A stretch of 36,446 nt of DNA, taken from a virus. The stretch covers positions 1 to 36,446 of IMG/VR virus record IMGVR_UViG_3300040815_002460; one strand, written 5' to 3'. Shown here piece by piece: positions 31,678 to 36,446 of the stretch. The translations under genes and the position numbers were made by a program. Positions within the stretch are counted from its first letter, which is position 1. Each line of letters starts with the position of its first letter. The notes under the pieces were generated by a model. That model was given only the letters and a program-made list of their open reading frames with translations, was not told the origin of the DNA and made no database searches.

Positions 31678-31710
31678 CCCGCTAGCCCAGTATCCGTCTG
31701 GCCTAGCGGG
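31678..31710. repeat. Long hairpin with CCCGCTAG / CTAGCGGG arms
   Basis: Arms of 13 bp (31678-31690 and 31698-31710) pair with one internal mismatch around a 7-base loop. The right part, 31687-31710, is the first copy of a 24-bp imperfect direct repeat whose second copy is at 31879-31902. It could end transcription from the integrase, although only AAA follows. Confidence 0.65.
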
Positions 31711-31800
31711 AAATGTATACATAAATAGAAAGCATGTGCGGTAGGTAGGTTGGAGGGGGTGGTGTTGGATTATTTTCCAACGGCTCCTCGCGTATGCGTT

Positions 31801-31846
31801 TATAATAATAATAATAATAATAATAATATATATATATATATATATA
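31801..31846. repeat. ATA/TA microsatellite
   Basis: A run of about nine ATA triplets passes into about ten TA dinucleotides and ends in ATGTATACAT (31846-31855), a 10-bp palindrome also present at 31713-31722. Such simple repeats are rare in phage DNA, where they tend to be lost by slippage. The only open frame across it encodes a run of Ile/Tyr on the minus strand and is not credible as a gene. Confidence 0.9.
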
Positions 31847-31878
31847 TGTATACATATAATATATAAAGAATAAGAAGA

Positions 31879-31902
31879 CCAGTATTCCTGCGGCCTAGCG
31901 GG
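31879..31902. repeat. Second copy of 24-bp direct repeat ending GGCCTAGCGGG
   Basis: It matches 31687-31710 at 20 of 24 positions (CCAGTAT at one end and GGCCTAGCGGG at the other are identical) at a distance of 192 bp. The two copies bracket the microsatellite. The second is followed by TTTTTG, so the copies may also act as terminator parts. Confidence 0.6.
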
Positions 31903-31980
31903 TTTTTGTTTCGTGTAAAAATGATTATACGAATGTACTACACGACCAACGCTGGCCATGATGCCGCCGCCCCGCAGGGG

Positions 31981-32703
31981 TTAGCGCCGCAAGGCCGCAC
32001 GGTGCAGGGCGTGGAGCCTGCTGACGCTGATCGGTGTGCCTACCTCGCTGGTGAATCCCTCCTCCCAGAGTTGCGGGGGGATCACCGCCCACTTGAGTTT
32101 GCGCTCCTCACGGAGGTGGTAGATCCGCTCCGTGATGCCAGGGTAGCGTTCCTCCAGAGAGATCCGCCCCTCGCACTTGCCTACGCCAGCGCGGGTTAGC
32201 TTGCCGCTGGAACCCCGTGCCCTCCGACGGGCCCCCTTCAGTTTCAGCACGACCTGCGTCTTCTCAAACTGCCGGATCGCCCCCAGCACATGGCGGATCA
32301 GGGTGCGGGTGGGGTCCTCGCTGTCCTCCGTGAAGGAGTCGGGGGAGTCCACCGGAACCAGTTGGATGCCGAGGGACTTGAGGTACTGGTGTCCGATCTC
32401 CTGCACCATCAGGTCCCTGCTGAAGCGGGAGGAGTCCTCCACCAGCAGCAGGGTGATGTGGTTCTTGGTCATCCAGTCGAGCAGGTCGGTCAGCCCTGGA
32501 CGCTCATGGATCGGGTCACTGCCACTGACGGCAGCGTCGTAGGCCCCCCGCACCAGCGTGAGATCCTGCTGGAAGGCGTACTTGTCGATGGCGGCTTTCT
32601 GCCGCACGTCGGAATCGCCACCAACGTTCGTGGCGCTGGAGGTGCGGAGGTAGTAGCAGGCCTCAGTAGGTTTGTTCTTCATCGTCGTCGTCGAGTTCTT
32701 CAT
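31981..32703 (-). CDS. Serine recombinase (resolvase/invertase family)
   Basis: This is a 240-aa protein. The catalytic domain shows CYYLRTSSATNVGGDSDVRQ with Ser22 in the YxRxS motif, AAVSGSDPIHERPGL, and LLLVEDSSRFSRDLMVQE with conserved Arg93 and Arg96. A long helix (about 125-160) precedes a short C-terminal part ending TPISVSRLHALHRAALR, probably a small HTH. The length fits resolvases, invertases and transposon-type enzymes rather than large serine integrases. Its G+C-rich codons (many CTG, CGG, GTG) differ from the genes to its right, suggesting separate origin. The start has GGAAAGGA upstream and overlaps the preceding gene by 41 bp; ATG 32682 is an alternative. Confidence 0.85.
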   Translation of the reverse strand: MKNSTTTMKNKPTEACYYLRTSSATNVGGDSDVRQKAAIDKYAFQQDLTLVRGAYDAAVSGSDPIHERPGLTDLLDWMTKNHITLLLVEDSSRFSRDLMVQEIGHQYLKSLGIQLVPVDSPDSFTEDSEDPTRTLIRHVLGAIRQFEKTQVVLKLKGARRRARGSSGKLTRAGVGKCEGRISLEERYPGITERIYHLREERKLKWAVIPPQLWEEGFTSEVGTPISVSRLHALHRAALRR

Positions 32704-33022
32704 AGAGTTTCCTTTCTTTTTCCTGTTCGGCTTCGATCTGTTCGATGAAATCTACAACGTTGGGATCTTTCCGTGTCTTGCCACGATGTTCGCCATACTC
32801 TTCACGATCCGGCCAGCTAAACCCGTCCTTGATCAGAACCTTGGCTTCGATGATCTCCGGTAGTGGCATAATGGCGGATGCCTGTCCTGCGTGATCCGAT
32901 GCATCCATGAGGGAAAAGTGAACTTCATAATCAACTTCGCCGTCTTCTTCGTACTTGACGATCCAAGCCTTGACGGATTTGTATGTCCAGATTTTCATGG
33001 GTACACAGTGTTTCAGATTCAT
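32663..33022 (-). CDS. Hypothetical acidic-tailed protein
   Basis: This is a 119-aa protein, ATGA-coupled to the gene upstream. It begins MNLKHCVPMKIWTYKSVKAW, contains a strand-rich segment (YEEDGEVDYEVHFSLMDASD) and WPDREEYGEHRGKTRKDPNV, and ends in a helix followed by DDDDEEQTY. The strongly acidic tail might mimic DNA or bind basic partners. It has no known family. The last 41 bp lie inside the serine recombinase start region. Confidence 0.6.
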   Translation of the reverse strand: MNLKHCVPMKIWTYKSVKAWIVKYEEDGEVDYEVHFSLMDASDHAGQASAIMPLPEIIEAKVLIKDGFSWPDREEYGEHRGKTRKDPNVVDFIEQIEAEQEKERKLYEELDDDDEEQTY

Positions 33023-33246
33023 GCCGTCTCCTTCGTGTTGAACGTTGGATCAACCCAGCCCTGCTGGGCCGGATTGATCTGGAAGAATTGCAGGTCTTCT
33101 GACTCAAACTCGCACAGCCATGCGGTGGTGTCGAGGGCTGGGTCATAGTGGACCTGGCCTTGGATGGCGGCGGCTTCCGACCAGTCGGTGGTGTGGAAGA
33201 TGGGCCGCAGGGGGCCGGAGGTTCCGGCGAAAACGAGGTAGTGCAT
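33019..33246 (-). CDS. Hypothetical protein
   Basis: This is a 75-aa protein, starting in TAATG overlap with the gene upstream. It is compact and aromatic: MHYLVFAGTSGPLRPIFHTT, AWLCEFESEDLQFFQINPAQ. No motif recognised. It belongs to the chain of small overlapping accessory genes read leftward. Confidence 0.6.
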   Translation of the reverse strand: MHYLVFAGTSGPLRPIFHTTDWSEAAAIQGQVHYDPALDTTAWLCEFESEDLQFFQINPAQQGWVDPTFNTKETA

Positions 33247-33488
33247 TAGATCGCCTCGTCTTTGGTGATGATTGGTTTGTCTGCGCCCGAAAGCTGGAGG
33301 GATTCGACAGGAATTTTACACGCTATAATTGCGCCCATGATCTGGGGTAAAAGGGTTTCGTCTAGATCTTTGTCAAACTCGTCACGGTCTGCTGGTTTGC
33401 GGCCTACGCCATACTCAAACCATTTGACCCAATCTGCAGAGTCAATGGTGATGGTGCAATGGAAGGTCAGTTTCGTTGGAAGTTTCAT
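33246..33488 (-). CDS. Hypothetical protein
   Basis: This is an 80-aa protein with a good GAGGAG site before ATG. It has an alternating strand segment (LTFHCTITIDSADWVKWFEY) followed by an acidic helix (DRDEFDKDLDETLLPQIMGA) and a second strand. The beta-alpha-beta size suits a small phage early protein of unknown role. Confidence 0.6.
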   Translation of the reverse strand: MKLPTKLTFHCTITIDSADWVKWFEYGVGRKPADRDEFDKDLDETLLPQIMGAIIACKIPVESLQLSGADKPIITKDEAI

Positions 33489-33497
33489 AGTCTCTCC

Positions 33498-33623
33498 TCA
33501 CTTGATGGTGACTTCAAACACCTTCAGCCAGAAGGTGATGCTGTTGAGGATACTGGGGACCAGCAGCAAAAATGCACAACTGGTCAGCAGCAGGAAGGTC
33601 AGGAAACGGAGGGTAGCGTCCAT
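33498..33623 (-). CDS. 41-aa membrane protein
   Basis: ATG 33623 lies one base after the upstream stop and has AAAGGGA before it. Nearly the whole chain is hydrophobic (LRFLTFLLLTSCAFLLLVPS, then ILNSITFWLKVFEV), giving one or two membrane spans. Small membrane proteins in phage accessory regions can act in superinfection exclusion or host control; this is inferred from position only. A longer frame upstream (to 33686) overlaps the neighbouring gene and is not needed. Confidence 0.6.
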   Translation of the reverse strand: MDATLRFLTFLLLTSCAFLLLVPSILNSITFWLKVFEVTIK

Positions 33624-33624
33624 G

Positions 33625-33834
33625 TCAGTCCCTTTCACATCCGAAGGTGAAATAATCTTTCCGTTCGTACTCCTCAGAGTACCCACGGTGGTAGCTGGCG
33701 ATCTGGTATTCCGTCATCTCTGACGCAGGGATACGCCAGCCGCTGGAGTAGTAGTGCGGTTCCGGCCCACGCCAGTAGTAGGCATCGGCGGAGCCGCGAT
33801 CATAGGGGGTCACGGTACGTTGGCCAGCGATCAA
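33625..33834 (-). CDS. Small Tyr-rich phage protein (TTG start)
   Basis: This is a 69-aa protein. The TTG at 33834 is supported by AAAGGAG five bases upstream and overlaps the preceding stop (TTGA). It contains DRGSADAYYWRGPEPHYYSS and EYQIASYHRGYSEEYERKDY. The ADAYYxRGPxPHYY core is familiar from small early phage proteins of unknown function. It is nearly all polar and aromatic. Confidence 0.65.
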   Translation of the reverse strand: MIAGQRTVTPYDRGSADAYYWRGPEPHYYSSGWRIPASEMTEYQIASYHRGYSEEYERKDYFTFGCERD

Positions 33835-34259
33835 GCTGTCTCCTTTGCGGTGGTTTCCAATGCGTTATCCTTGAGGACGGTGAATTGCTTGGTGAATTGG
33901 CGGACAACGATGTCCCGCTGTTTCTTGGTGAGGTACGTTTCGGCACGGTGGCCTTGGCTAGGGGATTGGGTGGTTCGATAGACGGACCTGAGATACCAGT
34001 CCCTTGTGCCGCGCTCCAGCAGGACACAGTGCGTTGAACGTTCGTGTCGGTAACGGTTGGGAACCACGCTGCCGGAGTAGAAGGCGTGTTGTACGCCGGA
34101 GCGGTCAGCCTTGGGCAGCTTGATCTTGTCCAAGAGTTTTTCTGCCTGCTGGGCGAAGTCTCGCATTTGGAAGATGGTCGTTCCGTGCGTGAGCCACTTG
34201 CCGATGGCAGCGTCGATCTTGGGGATGTCTGCTCGTTCCTCCGAAATATTTAGTTTCAT
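33831..34259 (-). CDS. Hypothetical protein
   Basis: This is a 142-aa protein from ATG 34259, which has AGGAG eight bases upstream (GTG at 34268 would be too close to it). Helical, with MRDFAQQAEKLLDKIKLPKA, a basic aromatic middle (SVVPNRYRHERSTHCVLLER) and YLTKKQRDIVVRQFTKQF. No family recognised. Overlaps the next gene by 4 bp. Confidence 0.6.
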   Translation of the reverse strand: MKLNISEERADIPKIDAAIGKWLTHGTTIFQMRDFAQQAEKLLDKIKLPKADRSGVQHAFYSGSVVPNRYRHERSTHCVLLERGTRDWYLRSVYRTTQSPSQGHRAETYLTKKQRDIVVRQFTKQFTVLKDNALETTAKETA

Positions 34260-34260
34260 T

Positions 34261-34473
34261 TTACTCACTCCTAGTCAAATCGTCTAAGTTGAAAGGCGTC
34301 GATATGCCCGTGTGGATGCTCAGATCTGTTACTGTGGCGATTTCATAGTCTTGCCTATACCCAAGCATAGGTAGACCTGAAAAATCCTCCTCATGGCAGA
34401 TCTGAATGAAACTCTCCCAATCGTCTACGGGGGGAGTGTATCGTTGCGATGGTTGTGCGGTGATTTCGATCAT
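34261..34473 (-). CDS. Small hypothetical protein behind the methyltransferase
   Basis: This is a 70-aa protein from ATG 34473 (ATGA overlap with the methyltransferase stop; GGAG upstream). It contains PPVDDWESFIQICHEEDFSG and YEIATVTDLSIHTGISTPFN. The acidic composition is noted; it may pair with the methyltransferase, but nothing shows this directly. Confidence 0.6.
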   Translation of the reverse strand: MIEITAQPSQRYTPPVDDWESFIQICHEEDFSGLPMLGYRQDYEIATVTDLSIHTGISTPFNLDDLTRSE

Positions 34474-35144
34474 GCTGTCTCCAGTATGTGTTGAGTCCAT
34501 TGTTGGGCCATCGCATCGGCGATGCCGGTTGCCGTAACAGACCGCTTCTGCCAGCGATCTTTCGATGGGGGTGTGCTGTCAGCACCCGATGGGGCTTGGT
34601 TCGCCCAGCGTGGCTTGGTTTTCTTGCCGCACTCGCTGCACTGTCCCTCGTCCTGCCACTTGCCACAGCAAGCGTGTCGTGCCGCTGGAACAAACTCTGT
34701 AGGTTGAAGTTTGGGGAGGTTACTGAGCCAGAGGCCGGTGCATTTGCTGGTATCGTGGCCAAAGAGGTAGGGATGGACGTACTGGTCGGCCTTGCGAATA
34801 GCCGTACCGATCCGCCCCACTGGGTTTTCGATTGCGATGTGGCGTATCGGTGCGTCCATCAGCAATCGCACGAAGTCGAGGGCATCCTCAGTCAGCTTGG
34901 GGTCACGCAGTCCCCTTGTCGTCCAGTGCATCCCGCTGGCAGTCAGGTAGGTACATGGGGGGTGTGCGATCATCAGATCCCATGTGTCAGGAAACAGTAC
35001 TTCACGGACATCGGTCTGAATAAGCTGTCCGTTCGCCGGTAAAATATCACAGGACCAAGCGTTGCAGCCCAGTCGGTTGAAGGCGTCACGGACTGTGCCG
35101 CTGGACTCACAGGCCACAAGTACCTTGAGGTCTTTGATGTTCAT
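34470..35144 (-). CDS. Small C5-type DNA cytosine methyltransferase with zinc-ribbon insert
   Basis: This is a 224-aa protein. Motif I is VLVACESSGTVRDAF, motif IV IAHPPCTYLTASG (Cys64 as likely nucleophile) and motif VI IAIENPVG (Glu106). The early SCDILPANG segment is typical of phage cytosine methyltransferase-like proteins. Residues about 157-180 form a Cys-rich insert (HACCGKWQDEGQCSECGKK) that may bind zinc. It is shorter than canonical C5 enzymes, and the target recognition domain seems minimal. It may protect phage DNA from host restriction. GGAG precedes the start. No matching restriction gene is present. Confidence 0.75.
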   Translation of the reverse strand: MNIKDLKVLVACESSGTVRDAFNRLGCNAWSCDILPANGQLIQTDVREVLFPDTWDLMIAHPPCTYLTASGMHWTTRGLRDPKLTEDALDFVRLLMDAPIRHIAIENPVGRIGTAIRKADQYVHPYLFGHDTSKCTGLWLSNLPKLQPTEFVPAARHACCGKWQDEGQCSECGKKTKPRWANQAPSGADSTPPSKDRWQKRSVTATGIADAMAQQWTQHILETA

Positions 35145-35170
35145 AAATTCTCCAGAAAATAATGTTTTTC

Positions 35171-35203
35171 GGTTGTTCTAGGCCGAGTGTTGCCACTCGA
35201 CCT
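35171..35203 (-). ncRNA. Structured leader element, shortened copy (E4)
   Basis: On the minus strand a 10-bp stem (AGG-U-CGAGUG with CACUCG-G-CCU, one U-G pair) closes on a GCAA tetraloop and is followed by TAGAACAACC, then GGAG and the methyltransferase ATG. The stem and the AACAAC box resemble the elements at 35429, 35877 and 36213, but the second hairpin is missing. Confidence 0.45.
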
Positions 35204-35219
35204 GGAGGTAGGGGGTTGG

Positions 35220-35405
35220 TTAGGTTAGCTTTGGGCGTTCGATGTTGTATTCCTTTCGTAACTCGTTGAGTTTGTCTCCAAGCACTTCGTCGGAGATTTC
35301 GTCAGGCGAGTCGTATTCCTCTGCACAAAGAACTTCCAAGGCTAGGTTCCAGATGTCATCATCGTTCTGAGGACGATCTAGCCAAAAGAATTGTTTGTGG
35401 GTCAT
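35220..35405 (-). CDS. Small acidic hypothetical protein
   Basis: This is a 61-aa protein preceded by a strong AAGGAGG, somewhat far from ATG. It reads DRPQNDDDIWNLALEVLCAE, then YDSPDEISDEVLGDKLNELR. It is helical and acidic, with no known family. Spacers with shared structure lie on both sides of it. Confidence 0.6.
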   Translation of the reverse strand: MTHKQFFWLDRPQNDDDIWNLALEVLCAEEYDSPDEISDEVLGDKLNELRKEYNIERPKLT

Positions 35406-35428
35406 AGCGTTGTCACCTCCTTGTTGGC

Positions 35429-35498
35429 GTTGTTAGTTACCCTACGTTGGAAGAACGCAGGCAATCACCCTCCGTGAAGGGTGACGGTCTGGGTTCTT
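35429..35498 (-). ncRNA. Structured leader element (E3)
   Basis: Read leftward: AAGAAC-C-CAG, internal loop, TCACCC, 8-base loop, GGGTGA, internal loop, CTG-C-GTTCTT. A further CCTGCGTT can pair with AACGTAGG. Then come TAGGGTAAC and TAACAAC, and an AAGGAGG site of the next gene. The outer 6-bp pairing covaries with that of the element at 35877 (AAGAAC/GTTCTT against TAAAAC/GTTTTA). Confidence 0.6.
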
Positions 35499-35859
35499 AG
35501 GGTTCTAGGTTTATGGAGATGGTGTAGTAAGTCGGTTTCAAGCCCAGTGGTTCGATTTCCGTTGCGGTTGTTGCGTCACTTACGTCCGCCCAAGCATCTC
35601 CCGCTGGAGAGTAGGTATCGTCCAAGTGGAGGAAGGCGGTACGTCCAGCAAGCCATTCATTTGCAGCAATGACATACACTGTTTCTTGGATGCTGGTGTC
35701 GTGTTGGTTTTCAATGTCATCTTCGTCAAGTTGACCTTCGTAATTCCAGTCAATCTTTACACAAAAAAACTTGTAGCCAATGTGACGTAGTGTACGAACA
35801 TCTACATCGTTGATGTGGATTGTTGAGTAGGTGTTAGTTGTCATGTTCCAATGAATCAT
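35497..35859 (-). CDS. Hypothetical early protein
   Basis: This is a 120-aa protein with GGAGG four bases before ATG 35859. It reads NTYSTIHINDVDVRTLRHIG, VKIDWNYEGQLDEDDIENQH and LKPTYYTISINLEP: a beta-rich small protein with an acidic loop. No family recognised. Structured spacer elements lie before and after it, and its stop codon falls inside the outer stem of the downstream one. Confidence 0.6.
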   Translation of the reverse strand: MIHWNMTTNTYSTIHINDVDVRTLRHIGYKFFCVKIDWNYEGQLDEDDIENQHDTSIQETVYVIAANEWLAGRTAFLHLDDTYSPAGDAWADVSDATTATEIEPLGLKPTYYTISINLEP

Positions 35860-35876
35860 ACTGCCTCCAGTAGTTG

Positions 35877-35943
35877 GTTGTTAAACCCTGCTTAAAACGC
35901 AGGTCGCTACGCTCTAGGGAAGAGCGTAACAATCTGGGTTTTA
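35877..35943 (-). ncRNA. Structured leader element (E2)
   Basis: Read leftward: TAAAAC-C-CAG, ATTG loop, TACGCTC, loop, GAGCGTA, loop, CTG-C-GTTTTA. The CCTGC can instead pair with GCAGG just downstream, followed by GTTTAACAAC and GGAGG of the next gene. The architecture equals that at 35429. The outer stem begins within the stop codon of the 38-aa gene. Confidence 0.6.
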
Positions 35944-36057
35944 GTTGGTTGATTCCTCCGTTGGTTGTTCTTCTTTTGGTATCCTCGCAAGGATACGATC
36001 AATAGCCTTTTCTCTCGCCTTGATCCATCGTTTACGGGCTAGTAGTTTCTGTTTCAT
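35941..36057 (-). CDS. 38-aa basic peptide gene
   Basis: ATG 36057 overlaps the preceding TGA (ATGA) and has GGAG upstream. The product starts MKQKLLARKRWIKAREKAID and ends with an acidic Pro/Thr tail (PKEEQPTEESTN). It has a basic helix and an acidic end, with no known family. The coupling and Shine-Dalgarno site support translation. Confidence 0.55.
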   Translation of the reverse strand: MKQKLLARKRWIKAREKAIDRILARIPKEEQPTEESTN

Positions 36058-36197
36058 ACATACTCCGTGATTGTTGATCCAAGAATTCCGTCGTAGTCGA
36101 ATGAGTAGTCCATCTCATTTACCATCTCTTCAACGTCTACGTTTTCATCAACTTCTAGTTTGATGGTAAGCGTTACGATCTTTGTTTCTTGTTCCAT
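36054..36197 (-). CDS. 47-aa small phage protein
   Basis: ATG 36197 with GGAGG three bases upstream; ends TGA 36054-36056. It reads KIVTLTIKLEVDENVDVEEM, then VNEMDYSFDYDGILGSTITE. The strand-helix pattern with EMDYSF and a TITE ending resembles short phage early proteins that I have seen as conserved hypotheticals. Function unknown. Confidence 0.6.
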   Translation of the reverse strand: MEQETKIVTLTIKLEVDENVDVEEMVNEMDYSFDYDGILGSTITEYV

Positions 36198-36212
36198 ATG
36201 CCTCCAGATATT

Positions 36213-36270
36213 GTTGTTAGTCCCTGCATCACCGTGATGTCAGGTCTAGACACTCGTTGAGTGTCTAGGC
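36213..36270 (-). ncRNA. Structured leader element (E1)
   Basis: Read leftward: a perfect 10-bp stem CTAGACACTC/GAGTGTCTAG with a 3-base loop (36268-36246), then a second hairpin, CCTG-A-CATCAC with GTGATG-CAGG (36244-36223), followed by GACTAACAAC and GGAGG of the next gene. It shares the CCTG/CAGG hairpin and the TAACAAC box with the other elements, but not their outer stem. Confidence 0.6.
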
Positions 36271-36281
36271 ATGGATCTCAG

Positions 36282-36446
36282 TTATGCGATTGCCTCCGCT
36301 TTTTGTCTTTGCCAAGATGACTGCATGTGCTTGTCAGTCGCATCGACAACGAAGCCAGACTTGTCGTGCTTTGCACTACCCTTGGCGATCACAGCACGGA
36401 CTGTGTGTGATGGTGTCAAGAACGTGAGATCGTCCTTGTCTCCGTC
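36282..36446 (-). CDS. Hypothetical protein, C-terminal part (5' end outside window)
   Basis: On the minus strand the frame is open from the window edge to TAA 36282-36284, giving 54 residues: DGDKDDLTFLTPSHTVRAVI, then KHDKSGFVVDATDKHMQSSW and QRQKAEAIA. No motif recognised. Codon use and direction match the neighbouring small genes. The upstream part must be read from adjacent sequence. Confidence 0.6.
   Translation of the reverse strand, partial: DGDKDDLTFLTPSHTVRAVIAKGSAKHDKSGFVVDATDKHMQSSWQRQKAEAIA

Larger units (their letters stand above)
31557..31980. other. Repeat-rich spacer between two recombinase genes
   Basis: These 424 bases between the integrase and serine recombinase ends (convergent genes) contain no credible gene. 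They carry the phased AATGTTC array, two hairpins, a GTTGGA-n6-TCCAAC stem at 31764-31781, the duplicated palindrome ATGTATACAT, the 24-bp direct repeat and the microsatellite. A G-rich tract (31741-31763) also stands out. Confidence 0.7.

Noticed and set aside
31666-31959. 97-aa minus-strand open frame over the microsatellite
   Set aside because: It contains runs of Ile and Tyr created by the ATA/TA repeat; no start signal or motif.
35171-36270. CRISPR array
   Set aside because: The repeats are spacer-type leaders between genes with varying stems, not identical direct repeats with uniform unique spacers; no cas genes accompany them (the Cas4-like nuclease belongs to a phage recombination set).

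Overview
The window is phage DNA from a temperate, podovirus-like (short-tailed) phage of an unidentified, probably aquatic, bacterium. Several tail-fibre and small basic proteins are of types that I associate with marine phage sequence sets. The host cannot be named from the sequence. Both ends cut through genes. Terminase, portal and capsid are not in the window, and no DNA or RNA polymerase gene was found.

Layout. (1) 2-19676, all rightward and tightly packed: end of a tail fibre with a probable assembly chaperone, a lysis and small-protein cluster (holin-like protein, small Lys/Gly/Cys-rich proteins, M15 peptidase), an S74 self-cleaving fibre, then a block whose order matches T7 gp12-gp13-gp14-gp15-gp16. 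It holds an 844-aa nozzle-like protein, a 117-aa gp13-like protein, a 671-aa Gln/Asn/Gly heptad-repeat protein, a 766-aa protein and a 2540-aa giant with two metallopeptidase-type motifs and a C-terminal LPD38-like region. (2) 19677-19976: intergenic, carrying the 3' half of a tRNA-Phe(GAA) on the minus strand, the best attP candidate. (3) 20089-29464, leftward: replication, recombination and nucleotide genes. These are a Cas4/RecB-type Fe-S nuclease, an HTH protein, a RecA-fold (Sak4-like) ATPase, an SSB-like protein ending in DDVPF, a zinc-finger protein, a DUF1064-type nuclease, a ParB-like protein, a dCTP deaminase and a primase-helicase. (4) 29465-31556: lysogeny switch, with a palindrome-rich divergent control region, an HTH-S24 repressor and a complete tyrosine integrase. 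(5) 31557-31980: a repeat-rich spacer with 10-bp-phased short repeats, hairpins, a 24-bp imperfect direct repeat and an ATA/TA microsatellite. (6) 31981-36446, leftward: a serine recombinase, many small overlapping accessory genes and a small C5-type methyltransferase. At the end are genes separated by structured spacers sharing one architecture.

How it works together: virion genes form one long rightward operon. Early functions run leftward from the divergent region next to the repressor. Integrase follows repressor by 3 bp, so the two are probably co-transcribed, and integration would use the tRNA-Phe-like site about 11 kb away. The most novel-looking signals are the repeated two-part hairpin leaders at 35.2-36.3 kb, the crowded operator region at 29.5-29.7 kb, the repeat-rich spacer between two recombinases of different chemistry, and the giant polyprotein. 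All function calls come from reading motifs by eye; no database search was run.
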